Source of the DNA: Methanobacterium sp.
Lineage (GTDB): Archaea; Methanobacteriota; Methanobacteria; Methanobacteriales; Methanobacteriaceae
Length of the DNA: 64,000 bases
Direction of reading: 5' to 3'
Assembly (NCBI RefSeq): GCF_038562635.1
Contig: NZ_JBCFBO010000002.1
Location: 372,001 to 436,000 of the forward strand
Shown: in pieces, positions 50,077 to 59,380 of the stretch
Layout of the letters: every line of letters starts with the position of its first letter
Position numbering within the stretch: the stretch's first letter is position 1
Notes under the pieces: model-generated
The model's database searches: none
What the model saw: the letters and a program-made list of their open reading frames with translations, nothing else
Told to the model about the DNA's origin: nothing
Translations under genes and position numbers: made by a program

Positions 50077-51144
50077 TCAAGCTTGAGCTTTTGAACTTGT
50101 CTTTTTTTCTTTATAGATTTTACCGTAGTAAAACGTTGCAAGGGCTCCAATAGACGTTGGAATAACATAACTTACCACACGATCCAACAAAGATACTGCG
50201 AGGACTATATCTGGAGAAACACCTACCGGCAGGAAAAGGGCAATCATTACAGCCTCACGAATACCAAGAGATCCTGGTATATTCGGGATTATAGAAACTA
50301 CAAATGCAACGGTATAAATAATTACCACCGGTAAAATTGGAGGATGGTAACCTACAGCCACAAATGTTAAATAAAAACGTAAACTATCTATTCCCCACAT
50401 TAAAAAAGAGATTAAAATACCTACAACAAACATCTTACGATCTTTAAGTACTCCCTGAAAACCAGTAGTAAAGCTTTCGATATATCCTATCAGTTTATCG
50501 TGAATACTGCTAAAAGATGTCTCTTTAGACGTTAATTTCTTTGCAAAAGGATATATACGCTTTGCAATAGAAATGACCAATCTGGTAGCGACCTCTTTCT
50601 TATAACCAACATATATCATAAGTCCAAAGATAATTATAACCATTATAATCAGGATAATGATTATCAAACTAAGCCAGAATCCGGCATCCAATGTGAATAT
50701 TAAATATATAGTAAGTATAGAGACCAGTACAAATGGGAAAAATTCAAAAACCCTATCTGCAGTGGTAGATGCAAACCCAGTTTCAAATGGAATACCTTCA
50801 AACTTATCAAGAAGATATGCACGTAATGGTTCGCCTCCAGCTGCACCGGGAGTAACATTGTTCCCAAAAATGCTCGAAAACAGCATTAAGATAATCTGTT
50901 TAAATTTAGGTGCCTTATCGAGAATATCTAAAATAAATTTCCACCTTACAGCCCACATAAGTATCATAACAAGTTCTAAAACCAGCGTAAACAACATTAT
51001 CGTTAAATTAGTGTGATCTAAAACACTTAAAATTTCATCTAAGCCTATAAAAAAAGATACTAAGAATATGATGAATAAACCCGCAGCAAACGATAGTGCA
51101 ATTTCCAGTTTATGATCCTTTATAAATTCTGTGGTGTTCTGCAT
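50077..51144 (-). CDS. Flippase-like/lysylphosphatidylglycerol synthase TM family protein (UPF0104)
   Basis: A 355-residue membrane protein with about eight helices. The family signature FGNNVTPGAAGGEPLRAYLLDK is at residues 93-114, and the C-terminal VVSIIPNIPGSLGIREAVMIALFLPVG is conserved. Relatives are the membrane part of lysylphosphatidylglycerol synthase and archaeal TIGR00374 proteins, thought to flip lipids or lipid-linked sugars. No catalytic tRNA-dependent domain is attached. A stand-alone gene; substrate unknown. Confidence 0.87.
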   Translation of the reverse strand: MQNTTEFIKDHKLEIALSFAAGLFIIFLVSFFIGLDEILSVLDHTNLTIMLFTLVLELVMILMWAVRWKFILDILDKAPKFKQIILMLFSSIFGNNVTPGAAGGEPLRAYLLDKFEGIPFETGFASTTADRVFEFFPFVLVSILTIYLIFTLDAGFWLSLIIIILIIMVIIIFGLMIYVGYKKEVATRLVISIAKRIYPFAKKLTSKETSFSSIHDKLIGYIESFTTGFQGVLKDRKMFVVGILISFLMWGIDSLRFYLTFVAVGYHPPILPVVIIYTVAFVVSIIPNIPGSLGIREAVMIALFLPVGVSPDIVLAVSLLDRVVSYVIPTSIGALATFYYGKIYKEKKTSSKAQA

Positions 51145-51297
51145 ATTAAATCCCTGTAAAACTAGTATTATCCTTAAATTAGTACCCTAAAAACATCTTC
51201 ATAATTTATGTGAATATAAACTTATATAAAGGTTTTTCAAGCAGTAATCTAATTAACATATGTTTATAAATAAAAACAAATTATTAGGATTAAATAT

Positions 51298-51963
51298 CTA
51301 ATTTAATCCAAGTATATCTGAAAAAGAATAGCCTTTTTCAATTTTTGAGATGATTTGAGCCTCATTTCTTTTAATACGTAATGTTTCATCTATAACGTCT
51401 TTTAAATGATCATCGGGTACAACTACGACCCCACATTCATCTCCTATAATTAAATCATGAGGATTAACAGTTACATCTCCACAGGTTATTGGAATATTAA
51501 TTTTACCTTCTGCTTTTGAGCTTCCAGCATTAGGAACAATAGTCTTTGAGAATACGGGATATTTTAATCTTTTTACTGCTCCAACGTCCCTTACAGCCCC
51601 ATCTATTATTGTACTTATTATTCCTCTCTCTTGCGCTGTTTTTGAGGCTAATTCACCCCATACAGCTTTATCATCACCTTCAACCTGAATGACAAGAATT
51701 TCCCCCTCTTTAGCCGCTTCAATAGCCTTAATACTTGTGCCCCAATCATCAGCCATTGTACTGGCAGTTACTGCCCTTCCAACGATGGTCTTATCAAATA
51801 AGGGTTTAATTCCCGAAAGCACTCCAGGATTACCTGTTACTTTGTTTAAAGCATCTGAAACCTGAGAGGTATTAAGATCCAAGCGGGCTAATTTAGAATC
51901 AGAAAATTTGGGTGAAAATAATTCTAAGATGCTTTCAGGTGAAAGCTTCTTCTTATTTTTCAT
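51298..51963 (-). CDS. RraA family protein
   Basis: A 221-residue protein of the RraA/4-hydroxy-4-methyl-2-oxoglutarate aldolase fold. Conserved parts are LDTSQVSDAL-like LNTSQVSDALN, the central loop IIDGAVRDVGAVKRLKYPVF with the G-x-x-R-D motif, and PITCGDVTVNPHDLIIGDECGVVVVP. In methanogens this domain is often fused to hexulose-6-phosphate synthase; here it is alone. It follows the DUF211 gene by 6 nt on the same strand. Enzymatic versus RNase-regulating role is undecided. Confidence 0.82.
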   Translation of the reverse strand: MKNKKKLSPESILELFSPKFSDSKLARLDLNTSQVSDALNKVTGNPGVLSGIKPLFDKTIVGRAVTASTMADDWGTSIKAIEAAKEGEILVIQVEGDDKAVWGELASKTAQERGIISTIIDGAVRDVGAVKRLKYPVFSKTIVPNAGSSKAEGKINIPITCGDVTVNPHDLIIGDECGVVVVPDDHLKDVIDETLRIKRNEAQIISKIEKGYSFSDILGLN

Positions 51964-51969
51964 ATAAAA

Positions 51970-52260
51970 TCAGTCCTGAGGTGTTGTAACTTCTTCAACA
52001 AGTTTTTTACCTGCAACAACCTCGTCAACACTGTGAATTGAACCACCATATTGCTTAATTGCTTCACTTATTTGTTCAAAATTTAAATCATTTCCCTGCA
52101 TTGTTACTTTAACGTTCTCTGTCTCTTTATCTATTTCCATTAAAGTAACATTTACACCATCTACTCCTTCTATTTCACTTAAATATTTTGCAAAATATGG
52201 TATATTTGGTTCATGAGGTTTTAGTATATCTAAAACAATCCTTATTAGGCCTTTTGCCAA
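51970..52260 (-). CDS. DUF211 family protein
   Basis: A 96-residue archaeal protein with a ferredoxin-like ACT-type fold: AKGLIRIVLDILKPHEPNIPYFAKYLSEIEGVDGVNVTLMEID-type strand-helix order (residues 2 onward) and a C-terminal VDEVVAGKKLV. DUF211 structures form metal- or ligand-binding oligomers; function unknown. I place the start at TTG 52260, 8 nt after GGAGG; a TTG at 52275 overlaps that site. It is cotranscribed with the RraA-like gene. Confidence 0.85.
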   Translation of the reverse strand: MAKGLIRIVLDILKPHEPNIPYFAKYLSEIEGVDGVNVTLMEIDKETENVKVTMQGNDLNFEQISEAIKQYGGSIHSVDEVVAGKKLVEEVTTPQD

Positions 52261-52553
52261 TTTAATATCCTCCAATTTTAGTAGTTAATAAATCATATTT
52301 CTACAATATCATTTAAAACTTTACATTTATATCAAAGTTTTAAACGAAAAACTATATTATTTACATAATTCTGATTTAAATAGTCTACTAACCGATCATT
52401 TGATACAGATCAGAACTTAAACTTAATAATAAAATGTATTAAATGGTTTAATTATTTATAATTAATACTTGTTTTGAATGTTCAATTATTTATATAAGAT
52501 AGACTATATAATCTCATAGATACTATTTAGACATTTCATAAAAAGGGCTTACC

Positions 52554-52961
52554 ATGAGTTTTAGAAGATTATCTCGCATTGTTGAAGAGCTATCATCCTG
52601 CGTAGAACAAGGAATGCCAATTCTTATCGAGGGTAAGAAAGACGAAGAGGCTTTAAGAGAGTTAGGTATTACTGGTAATATCATCAAAGTTTCAGGTTCT
52701 GGTCTTAAACTCTTTGAAATTGCAGAAATAGCCGCCAAGACATCTTCAAAAGTCATTATACTGACAGATTTTGATAAAAAGGGAAATATACTTGCAAAAA
52801 AACTGTCAGAAGATATACAGAGCCTTGGCTCTCATCCTGATCTTAATATTAGAAAAAATATTATAAAAATCACGCGAAGATATATTAAAGATATAGAAAG
52901 TCTTCCAAAACATATGAAACAATTAGAATTAGAAATAAATCCTTATGGTAATTACCTATAA
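52554..52961 (+). CDS. Small Toprim-domain protein
   Basis: A 135-residue Toprim fold as in DnaG, RNase M5 and topoisomerases. The conserved acidic motifs are visible: the Glu in MPILIEGKKDEEALRELG and the D-x-D in VIILTDFDKKGN. Stand-alone archaeal Toprim proteins may act on RNA or DNA ends. It lies directly upstream of dnaG on the same strand, separated by about 100 bp with a hairpin, so a shared role in nucleic-acid processing is possible. Confidence 0.88.
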   Translation: MSFRRLSRIVEELSSCVEQGMPILIEGKKDEEALRELGITGNIIKVSGSGLKLFEIAEIAAKTSSKVIILTDFDKKGNILAKKLSEDIQSLGSHPDLNIRKNIIKITRRYIKDIESLPKHMKQLELEINPYGNYL

Positions 52962-52972
52962 TTATTATCAAG

Positions 52973-52998
52973 GGATTTCCGCCGAAATGGAAAGCCCA
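52973..52998 (+). other. Hairpin before dnaG
   Basis: GGG-A-TTTCC, a loop GCCGAAAT, then GGAAA-G-CCC. It lies between the Toprim gene and dnaG. A similar hairpin of related sequence follows dnaG at 54230-54249. Confidence 0.45.
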
Positions 52999-53059
52999 GC
53001 CTTAATGATCTTAATCGATTCAAATGTATCTATAATTACAATAATAAAGGAGGCCCATT

Positions 53060-54220
53060 ATGGGAAAAGGAGAAGAAATAAGTACAACTAAATACCTCAT
53101 TCACGCTCAAATTAACGCTAACGGAATTGTAGAAAAGCCAGATGTCGTCGGTGCGATCTTTGGACAGACAGAAGGGCTTTTAAGCAATGACCTTGATTTA
53201 AGAGAATTACAAAAAACAGGACGTATAGGGAGAATTAAAGTCAACATCAATTCAAGGGGAGGGCGTTCAAAAGGAGAAATTGTAATCCCTTCAAGCCTCG
53301 ACAGGGTTGAAACTGCAATTCTTGCAGCATCACTTGAAACCATTAATCGTGTAGGACCTTGTGAAGCTTATATACAGGTTTCTAAAGTTGAAGATGTAAG
53401 AGCGGTTAAAAGAAGGAAAGTTGTTGACAGAGCAAAAGAATTATACAAAGGCATGATGGAAGAAGTGACTCCCGAAAGCCTTAAAATGATAGAAGAAGTA
53501 AAAGAAGCCATGAGAATTCATGAAATAACTGAATTTGGTGATGAAAGGCTTCCTGCAGGACCTAATGTTTCCACTTCAGACGCTATCCTTGTAGTTGAAG
53601 GAAGAGCAGATGTCCTGAACCTCCTCAAATATGGAGTAAAAAATGCAATAGCAGTAGAAGGCGTAAGTGTACCTAAAACTGTTGCAGAATTAACTAAAAA
53701 TAAAACTGTAACTGCATTTGTCGATGGAGACAGAGGCGGAGAACTTATACTAAAAGAATTATTACAAGTTGGTGAAGTAGATTACGTCACCAGAGCTCCA
53801 AGAGGAAAAGAAGTTGAAGATCTAGAAAAAGAGGAAGTAATGGTAGCTTTAAGGGACAAGGTACCTGTTGAACAGATGTATCATGATCTTGGAGTTAAAG
53901 TTGAAAAAATAGAAGAAAAAGAAAAAGATAAAGCTGAAGATAAAATTACTGTTCTTCGAAATGTATTAAAAGACCTGGAAGGTTCAGGTAATGCAGAGAT
54001 CTTCGATGACGCTTTAAACATCTTAAAGGAAGTTAAAGTTGAAAATCTCTATGATGAACTTAAAAACATCGAAAATAATACATATGCAGTAGTATTTGAC
54101 GGTGTTATAAGTCAGAGATTAATAGACATTGCAAAGGAAAAAGGACTTAAACACGTTGTAGCAGTCAGAATGAGTGACGTGGTTAAAAAACCAAGTCCAA
54201 TTAAAGTTATAACAAGATAA
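53060..54220 (+). CDS. dnaG: DNA primase DnaG (archaeal)
   Basis: Archaeal DnaG-type protein of 386 aa, known as a subunit of the RNA exosome and able to make primers. A central Toprim domain carries AILVVEGRADVLNLLKYG and TVTAFVDGDRGGELILKEL. The N-terminal KYLIHAQINANGIVEKPDVVGAIFGQTEGL is characteristic of the archaeal family. AAAGGAGG precedes the ATG. It follows a small Toprim gene and precedes a LonB-like AAA gene. Confidence 0.94.
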   Translation: MGKGEEISTTKYLIHAQINANGIVEKPDVVGAIFGQTEGLLSNDLDLRELQKTGRIGRIKVNINSRGGRSKGEIVIPSSLDRVETAILAASLETINRVGPCEAYIQVSKVEDVRAVKRRKVVDRAKELYKGMMEEVTPESLKMIEEVKEAMRIHEITEFGDERLPAGPNVSTSDAILVVEGRADVLNLLKYGVKNAIAVEGVSVPKTVAELTKNKTVTAFVDGDRGGELILKELLQVGEVDYVTRAPRGKEVEDLEKEEVMVALRDKVPVEQMYHDLGVKVEKIEEKEKDKAEDKITVLRNVLKDLEGSGNAEIFDDALNILKEVKVENLYDELKNIENNTYAVVFDGVISQRLIDIAKEKGLKHVVAVRMSDVVKKPSPIKVITR

Positions 54221-54229
54221 TTTTTTTAA

Positions 54230-54249
54230 TTTCCACTTTCGGGTGGAAA
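54230..54249 (+). other. Hairpin after dnaG
   Basis: TTTCCAC-TTTCGG-GTGGAAA, ten bases after the dnaG stop and preceded by a T7 run. Read on the other strand it resembles the hairpin before dnaG (GGG-TTTCC-CCGAAA-TGGAAA pattern). It may be a processing or termination signal. Confidence 0.45.
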
Positions 54250-54339
54250 CCCTTCTATTTAATAATTCATAAATTTAAGCGCCGCTTGGGATAGTTATTT
54301 AATTAACATCCCAAAATCCACATTCCAGGGGTATTTATT

Positions 54340-55851
54340 ATGTATGTTAACATGAAAAAAGAGTTTTTAGGAGATATAGAAACTACAAAAGACATTTTAA
54401 TACCAAAAGACCCCTTAAATAGAGTTATCGGGCACGATGATATTATAAAATTTGTAAAAATTGCTGCAAAGCAGAGGAGAAATCTGCTGCTTGTGGGACC
54501 TCCAGGAATTGGAAAATCATTGATAGCCCAGGCAATTTCTTTTCATTTAACCAAACCTAATGAAGAAATAACCGTTGTACACAACCCTGAAAGACCTGAA
54601 AGGCCTTTTGTTGAACTAAAAACGCGAAAAGAACGGGAAAATGAAAGAATAGATCTACAAAAAGCAGAAGGAGATATTGTAGATCCTGCTGAAGTCCCAG
54701 ATGCAGTTGCAGAAAGACTGGGGTTTAGATGCATCCACTGTGGAAGTTTCAACAGCGCTTATCAAAGCATATGCCCCGACTGCGGGGGAGACAAATTTTC
54801 ACATATCAATGCCAGACGAAAACACTTGGGTGATCTCCTCGGAATGTTTGAGATGAACAGCGGCCCCATAAGCATACCCCAGGATAGAGTAACAACAACC
54901 AGAGTTAAAAATGGGAAAGAAGAAGTTGTAATCTATGAAAGAATTGATGGGGACCAAATTAAAATACTTGACCAGCACGCTCTTGAAAAACGGCGCGAAC
55001 TTGTGGATGAAAAACCAAAAAATGTCATAGTTCCACTTAAAAGAAAATTATTTATCCAGGCAACGGGAGCAAGTGAAACTGAACTTTTAGGTGATGTCAG
55101 GCATGATCCTTATGGAGGACATCCAGATTTAGGAACGCAGCCCTATGAAAGAGTCGTACCTGGCGCTATCCATGAAGCCCATGAAGGCGTTCTTTTTATA
55201 GATGAAATAGTCCATATTGCAAGATTACAGCGTTATATATTAAGCGCTATGCAGGACAAAGTATTCCCAATTATAGGCAGGAATCCACAAAGTGCTGGAA
55301 GTTCAGTTAAAGTTGAAAATGTTCCATGCGACTTTATTTTTGTTGGAGCATGTAATATCAGAGATATACAGTACATCCTGCCACCATTACGTTCAAGAAT
55401 ACAGGGAGAAGGTTATGAGATCCTCATGAAGACAACAATGCCTGACACTGAAGAAAATGTTGCAAAACTTGCACAGTTTGTAGCTCAGGAAATTGAAATG
55501 GATGGTAAAATACCTCATGCATCAAAAGGGGCTGTTAACATCCTAATTGACGAAGCCAGGAAAAGGGCAAAAGTTATTGATGAGCAAAAAGATTCTTTAA
55601 CTCTCAGATTAAGAGATCTTGGCGGTGTTGTTAAAATGGCAGGTGATATGGCTGTAATGGAAGGTGCAGATCTTATAATTGAAAAACATATGAACTTTGC
55701 CGTAAATAACGCTATTTCAATCGAAGATCAAATTCTTAAAAGGTATAATTCCTTTGAAAATGCTATTCAAAAAGATCTATCCAGTTCTCAGAGCATGGGA
55801 AATGGAAAAGGATACAGACCAAATGAAAGTGTAGACAGAAGCTATATGTAG
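54340..55851 (+). CDS. LonB-like AAA+ ATPase lacking the protease domain
   Basis: A 503-residue AAA+ protein. Walker A is LLVGPPGIGKSL (residues 51-62), and Walker B is GVLFIDEIVHI. Between them is an insertion with a zinc ribbon, CIHCGSFNSAYQSICPDCGG (about 131-150). The start and the motor resemble archaeal LonB, but the chain ends about where the Ser-Lys protease domain would begin, and there are no LonB membrane helices. A role as a chaperone or DNA/RNA remodelling factor is more likely than proteolysis. AGGGGT precedes the ATG. Confidence 0.8.
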   Translation: MYVNMKKEFLGDIETTKDILIPKDPLNRVIGHDDIIKFVKIAAKQRRNLLLVGPPGIGKSLIAQAISFHLTKPNEEITVVHNPERPERPFVELKTRKERENERIDLQKAEGDIVDPAEVPDAVAERLGFRCIHCGSFNSAYQSICPDCGGDKFSHINARRKHLGDLLGMFEMNSGPISIPQDRVTTTRVKNGKEEVVIYERIDGDQIKILDQHALEKRRELVDEKPKNVIVPLKRKLFIQATGASETELLGDVRHDPYGGHPDLGTQPYERVVPGAIHEAHEGVLFIDEIVHIARLQRYILSAMQDKVFPIIGRNPQSAGSSVKVENVPCDFIFVGACNIRDIQYILPPLRSRIQGEGYEILMKTTMPDTEENVAKLAQFVAQEIEMDGKIPHASKGAVNILIDEARKRAKVIDEQKDSLTLRLRDLGGVVKMAGDMAVMEGADLIIEKHMNFAVNNAISIEDQILKRYNSFENAIQKDLSSSQSMGNGKGYRPNESVDRSYM

Positions 55852-55934
55852 TAAAACTTATGTAGTATAACCCCTAAACCAAAATACGCTATTATCTAAT
55901 TTCAATTAAAAACAAACATGCCATAGCTGATACC

Positions 55935-56912
55935 ATGAATCCATATTCTAATCACGTGAGAAGGAACGGGGGAGAAGTTGTTTCTGAAGCACACAGCTAT
56001 GACATGGATAAATCTATTTTAGAAGAATATGATTTTCCCGAAATGATAGAAGATTATCTCATTGAGCTTGAGATAAGAAACTACTCGAGAAATACCATTA
56101 AAACATATAAATCAATAGTTATTAATTTTTATAATTTTTTACTTGCAGAAAAAAACCTCACTGATGAAAGACGAGTTTTAAGGGCATTTAAAAAGTATAT
56201 AACCCACTTGAAACGTGACAAAAACGTTTCACAGAACTACATATACCTTGTAACAGTTGTGGTGAAAAAGTTCTTTGAATTCGGCGGTATCCACATTTTA
56301 AATGAAATTAAAACACCTAAACGAACTAAATCACTCCCTAAACATCTAAATGAGCAGGAAGTGAAAAACCTGATACACGCCTTTGATAAAGCAGAAAACT
56401 TATCCAAGCATGCCCAACTTAGAAATCTCAGAAATAAAGTTATTTTAGCTTTACTTTATTCATCAGGTCTTAGGGTTTCAGAACTGGTATATCTCCATAC
56501 TGATAATGTTGATCTAAGAGAAAGGACAATAAGAATTCGTGGAAAAGGAGAGAAGGACAGGATTGTGCTTTTTGACGATGCAACAAAATTATTAATCGAA
56601 GAATATATTGAAAAAAAAGATGATGACACCCCATTTCTCTTTGTAAACAGGTCTGGAAATCATTTAACTCCAAGATATATTCAGATGATGATTAAAGACC
56701 AGGCTAAAGCTGCAGGGATTAAGAAAAAGGTAACTCCCCACATTTTAAGGCACTCTTTTGCAACCCACCTTTTAAAGAACGGTGTCGATATCAGGGCTAT
56801 TCAACAGCTTTTAGGACACGCCAACCTGAGTACTACCCAGATTTACACCAGCGTAGATATGCACACACTCAAAAATGCTTATGATAAGGCTAAGTCTGTT
56901 TATGAGAATTAA
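55935..56912 (+). CDS. xerA: Tyrosine recombinase XerA
   Basis: A 325-residue site-specific recombinase of the archaeal Xer type that resolves chromosome dimers. The N-terminal SAM-like domain (FPEMIEDYLIELEIRNYSRNTIKTYKS) precedes the catalytic domain. Catalytic residues are visible: R in LLYSSGLRVSEL, H-x-x-R in PHILRHSFATHLL, H in LLGHANLSTTQ, and the nucleophile Y in TQIYTSVD. An extra about 25 residues at the N-terminus may be trimmed if translation starts at the internal ATG. No integrated element was recognised beside it. Confidence 0.92.
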   Translation: MNPYSNHVRRNGGEVVSEAHSYDMDKSILEEYDFPEMIEDYLIELEIRNYSRNTIKTYKSIVINFYNFLLAEKNLTDERRVLRAFKKYITHLKRDKNVSQNYIYLVTVVVKKFFEFGGIHILNEIKTPKRTKSLPKHLNEQEVKNLIHAFDKAENLSKHAQLRNLRNKVILALLYSSGLRVSELVYLHTDNVDLRERTIRIRGKGEKDRIVLFDDATKLLIEEYIEKKDDDTPFLFVNRSGNHLTPRYIQMMIKDQAKAAGIKKKVTPHILRHSFATHLLKNGVDIRAIQQLLGHANLSTTQIYTSVDMHTLKNAYDKAKSVYEN

Positions 56913-57000
56913 ATCCATACTAAGAGCTAATTCTATTTTCAGTGTTATAATTATCTAATTTTCATAAAAGCCAAATACTTCTTTTTATAATAATAAAAAT

Positions 57001-57306
57001 ATGGAAAATAATATTAAAAAAGTGATCTGTTCTGCAATACAGTCCAAAAAAATGATCCAGTTCAACTACGAAGACAGCACCCGCGTAGCTGAACCCTACT
57101 GTTACGGAGAAAGTAAGACTGGGAATGAAGTCTTAAGAGCTTTCCAAGTTAAAGGAGGCAGCAAATCAGGTACACCTGTTGGATGGAAACTATTTAGGGC
57201 TTCTAAAATGGAAAATATAACCTTTACTAATGAATACTTTGCAATTAGACATCATTATAGTAAAGAACCTGTTATTAAAAATTTATACTGCTGCATTAAG
57301 TTGTAG
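57001..57306 (+). CDS. Small WYL-domain-like protein
   Basis: A 101-residue protein resembling a free-standing WYL domain: KKMIQFNYEDSTRVAEPYCYGESKTG, then LRAFQVKGGSKSG and GWKLFRASKMENI. WYL domains sense nucleotides or oligonucleotides and often sit in regulators of defence or repair systems, but here no DNA-binding domain or partner is attached. The ATG directly follows an A+T-rich promoter-like stretch, without a ribosome site. Confidence 0.65.
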   Translation: MENNIKKVICSAIQSKKMIQFNYEDSTRVAEPYCYGESKTGNEVLRAFQVKGGSKSGTPVGWKLFRASKMENITFTNEYFAIRHHYSKEPVIKNLYCCIKL

Positions 57307-57534
57307 AATTATTAAATCCTAAATCATTAATTCTTAAATTAATATATATTAAATTAATTTAGGATTTATCCTCGAGTATGCATCCAATAAATAAAGCGAC
57401 GTATTTTGATTAAATTTAGGGTTTATTTTAATTAATAGAGTAATTCTTACTAATAATTTTTAATTTAATTTGATTGTGGCATTCCTAAAAAATTACGGAT
57501 ATTTTTATAAAATAAGCTGCAAAATAAAACATTG
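57307..57534. other. Promoter region of the MFS gene
   Basis: A TATA-like TTTTTATAAAATA near 57502-57515 is about 25 nt before the MFS ATG, consistent with a leaderless transcript. No other feature seen. Confidence 0.35.
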
Positions 57535-58722
57535 ATGAATAATGAGTCAGTACCAGTTGAAGACAGAAACAATTTAAGAAGCCATGCTTTAAAATTCATT
57601 ATTTTACTAGGCATAGTGAGCCTTCTTGCAGATATGACATATGAAGGTGCTCGAAGTATAACTGGCCAGTATCTTGCGATCCTAGGGGCAAATGCAGTTG
57701 TAGTTGGGTTTGTTGCGGGTTTTGGAGAATTTATTGGTTACGCCCTGCGTCTTGTTTCTGGATATCTAAGCGATAAGACCCGTAAATACTGGGCAATAAC
57801 AATCACAGGATACTTTATAAATTTACTGGCCGTGCCTCTCCTTGCACTTGCAGGGAGTTGGGAAATTGCCGCTGTTCTTTTAATTGCAGAGAGAATGGGA
57901 AAAGCTTTTCGTACACCTGCCCGTGATGTAATGCTTTCACATGCATGTTCAGAAGTTGGGCAGGGATGGGGATTTGGTTTACATGAAGCAATGGACCAGA
58001 TAGGAGCCATAATGGGTCCGCTTATAGTTGCATTTGTTTTATTTTTTAATGGCAGTTACCAGACCAGCTTTGCTATTCTTTTGATACCTGCAGTTTTAGC
58101 TTTAAGTGTGCTAGCAGTATCACGTTTTCTTTATCCAAATCCTCATGAACTGGAAATTAAAACTCCAAAACTTGAAACTAAAGGATTTAAACATGTTTAC
58201 TGGATATACATGGCTGCTGTAGCCTTAATTGCATTAGGTTTTGTTGATTTTCCACTTATAGCATTCCATTTCAAAAACTCGCTTATTGTATCTGACAGTT
58301 TAACTCCAGTATTTTATGCCATTGCCATGGGGGTAGATGCCCTTGCTGCACTTGTCTTCGGCCGCTTATTTGATAAGATAGGTCTTTCCATTATGATAGT
58401 TGTCGCTGTTCTTTCCGCTTTCTTTGCACCCCTAGTGTTTTTAGGAGGTTTCTATTCGGCGCTGGTAGGAATAGCTTTGTGGGGTATAGGTCTCGGGGCG
58501 CAAGAATCTATAATGAGAGCTTCAATTGCAGGAATGTCGCCCGTTCAAAGGCGCGGAACTGCTTATGGAGTGTTTAATACAATTTTTGGAATTTTCTGGT
58601 TTATAGGCAGTTTGACAATGGGAATTTTATATGATATATCCATCCCATATCTAGTTATCTTTTCCATGGTGGCCCAACTCGCCTCAGTTCCTCTGTTCAT
58701 GCTAATAATAAAATCCAGATAA
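57535..58722 (+). CDS. MFS transporter
   Basis: A 395-residue major-facilitator permease with twelve predicted helices. The first cytoplasmic loop motif is GYALRLVSGYLSDKTRKYW, a variant of motif A, repeated in the second half as ALVFGRLFDKIGLS. The N-terminus DMTYEGARSITGQYLAILGANAVVVG is typical of a methanogen/bacterial MFS subgroup of unknown cargo. No strong ribosome site; ATG 57535 is chosen, with TTG 57532 an alternative. Confidence 0.88.
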   Translation: MNNESVPVEDRNNLRSHALKFIILLGIVSLLADMTYEGARSITGQYLAILGANAVVVGFVAGFGEFIGYALRLVSGYLSDKTRKYWAITITGYFINLLAVPLLALAGSWEIAAVLLIAERMGKAFRTPARDVMLSHACSEVGQGWGFGLHEAMDQIGAIMGPLIVAFVLFFNGSYQTSFAILLIPAVLALSVLAVSRFLYPNPHELEIKTPKLETKGFKHVYWIYMAAVALIALGFVDFPLIAFHFKNSLIVSDSLTPVFYAIAMGVDALAALVFGRLFDKIGLSIMIVVAVLSAFFAPLVFLGGFYSALVGIALWGIGLGAQESIMRASIAGMSPVQRRGTAYGVFNTIFGIFWFIGSLTMGILYDISIPYLVIFSMVAQLASVPLFMLIIKSR

Positions 58723-58841
58723 ATTTAAATTTTATTTTTATGCATATTCAAAAATGTACACCCATAAAACAGTAAAAACTATGTATTATTAAAAACAATA
58801 TATTTAATAACACTTAATTAAAATTTAAAGGAGCGTAATTA

Positions 58842-59330
58842 ATGGAAAGCCTTAAAAAATCAGAAATTTTAAAACTGGTAGTATCCATACTAATTCCTTT
58901 AATTGCAGGTTTTATAGGTTCCATCGCCACCATGTCTTCCATACCAACATGGTTTACTGCCCTTGCAAAACCCGCGTGGACACCACCTAACTGGGCGTTT
59001 GCACCGATATGGACAACTCTTTTTATATTGATGGGTATTGCACTTTTCCTGGTGTGGCGCCAAGGCCTTTGGAGAAGAGATGTTAAAATAGCAGTCATTA
59101 TTTTTGCAGTACAGCTTGTTTTAAACGTGTTGTGGTCAGTTATATTCTTTGGACTGCAGTCTCTGCTTGGAGGATTAATTGAAATAGTTTTTTTATGGAT
59201 AGCCATACTCGCAACAATAATCACATTTTACAGAATATCTAAACCGGCAGGAATACTCCTTTTGCCATACATAATATGGGTAACTATTGCTTCTTACTTG
59301 ACTTATACAGTGTACCTTTTAAATATCTAA
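58842..59330 (+). CDS. tspO: TspO/MBR family protein
   Basis: A five-helix membrane protein (162 aa) of the tryptophan-rich sensory protein family, which binds tetrapyrroles and influences their transport or breakdown. Conserved parts are PTWFTALAKPAWTPPNWAFAPIWT (helix 1-2 loop) and LNVLWSVIFFGLQS. AAAGGAG precedes the ATG. Given several tetrapyrrole genes in the window, a porphyrin link is attractive but unproven. Confidence 0.92.
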   Translation: MESLKKSEILKLVVSILIPLIAGFIGSIATMSSIPTWFTALAKPAWTPPNWAFAPIWTTLFILMGIALFLVWRQGLWRRDVKIAVIIFAVQLVLNVLWSVIFFGLQSLLGGLIEIVFLWIAILATIITFYRISKPAGILLLPYIIWVTIASYLTYTVYLLNI

Positions 59331-59380
59331 AAATACCTTAATTTTTTTATTTTGTATCCAAATCTAATGAAGGTTATATC

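Noticed and set aside
55935..56912. Integrase of a mobile element
   Set aside because: The protein fits the conserved archaeal XerA, stands among housekeeping genes and has no flanking att-like repeats or cargo.
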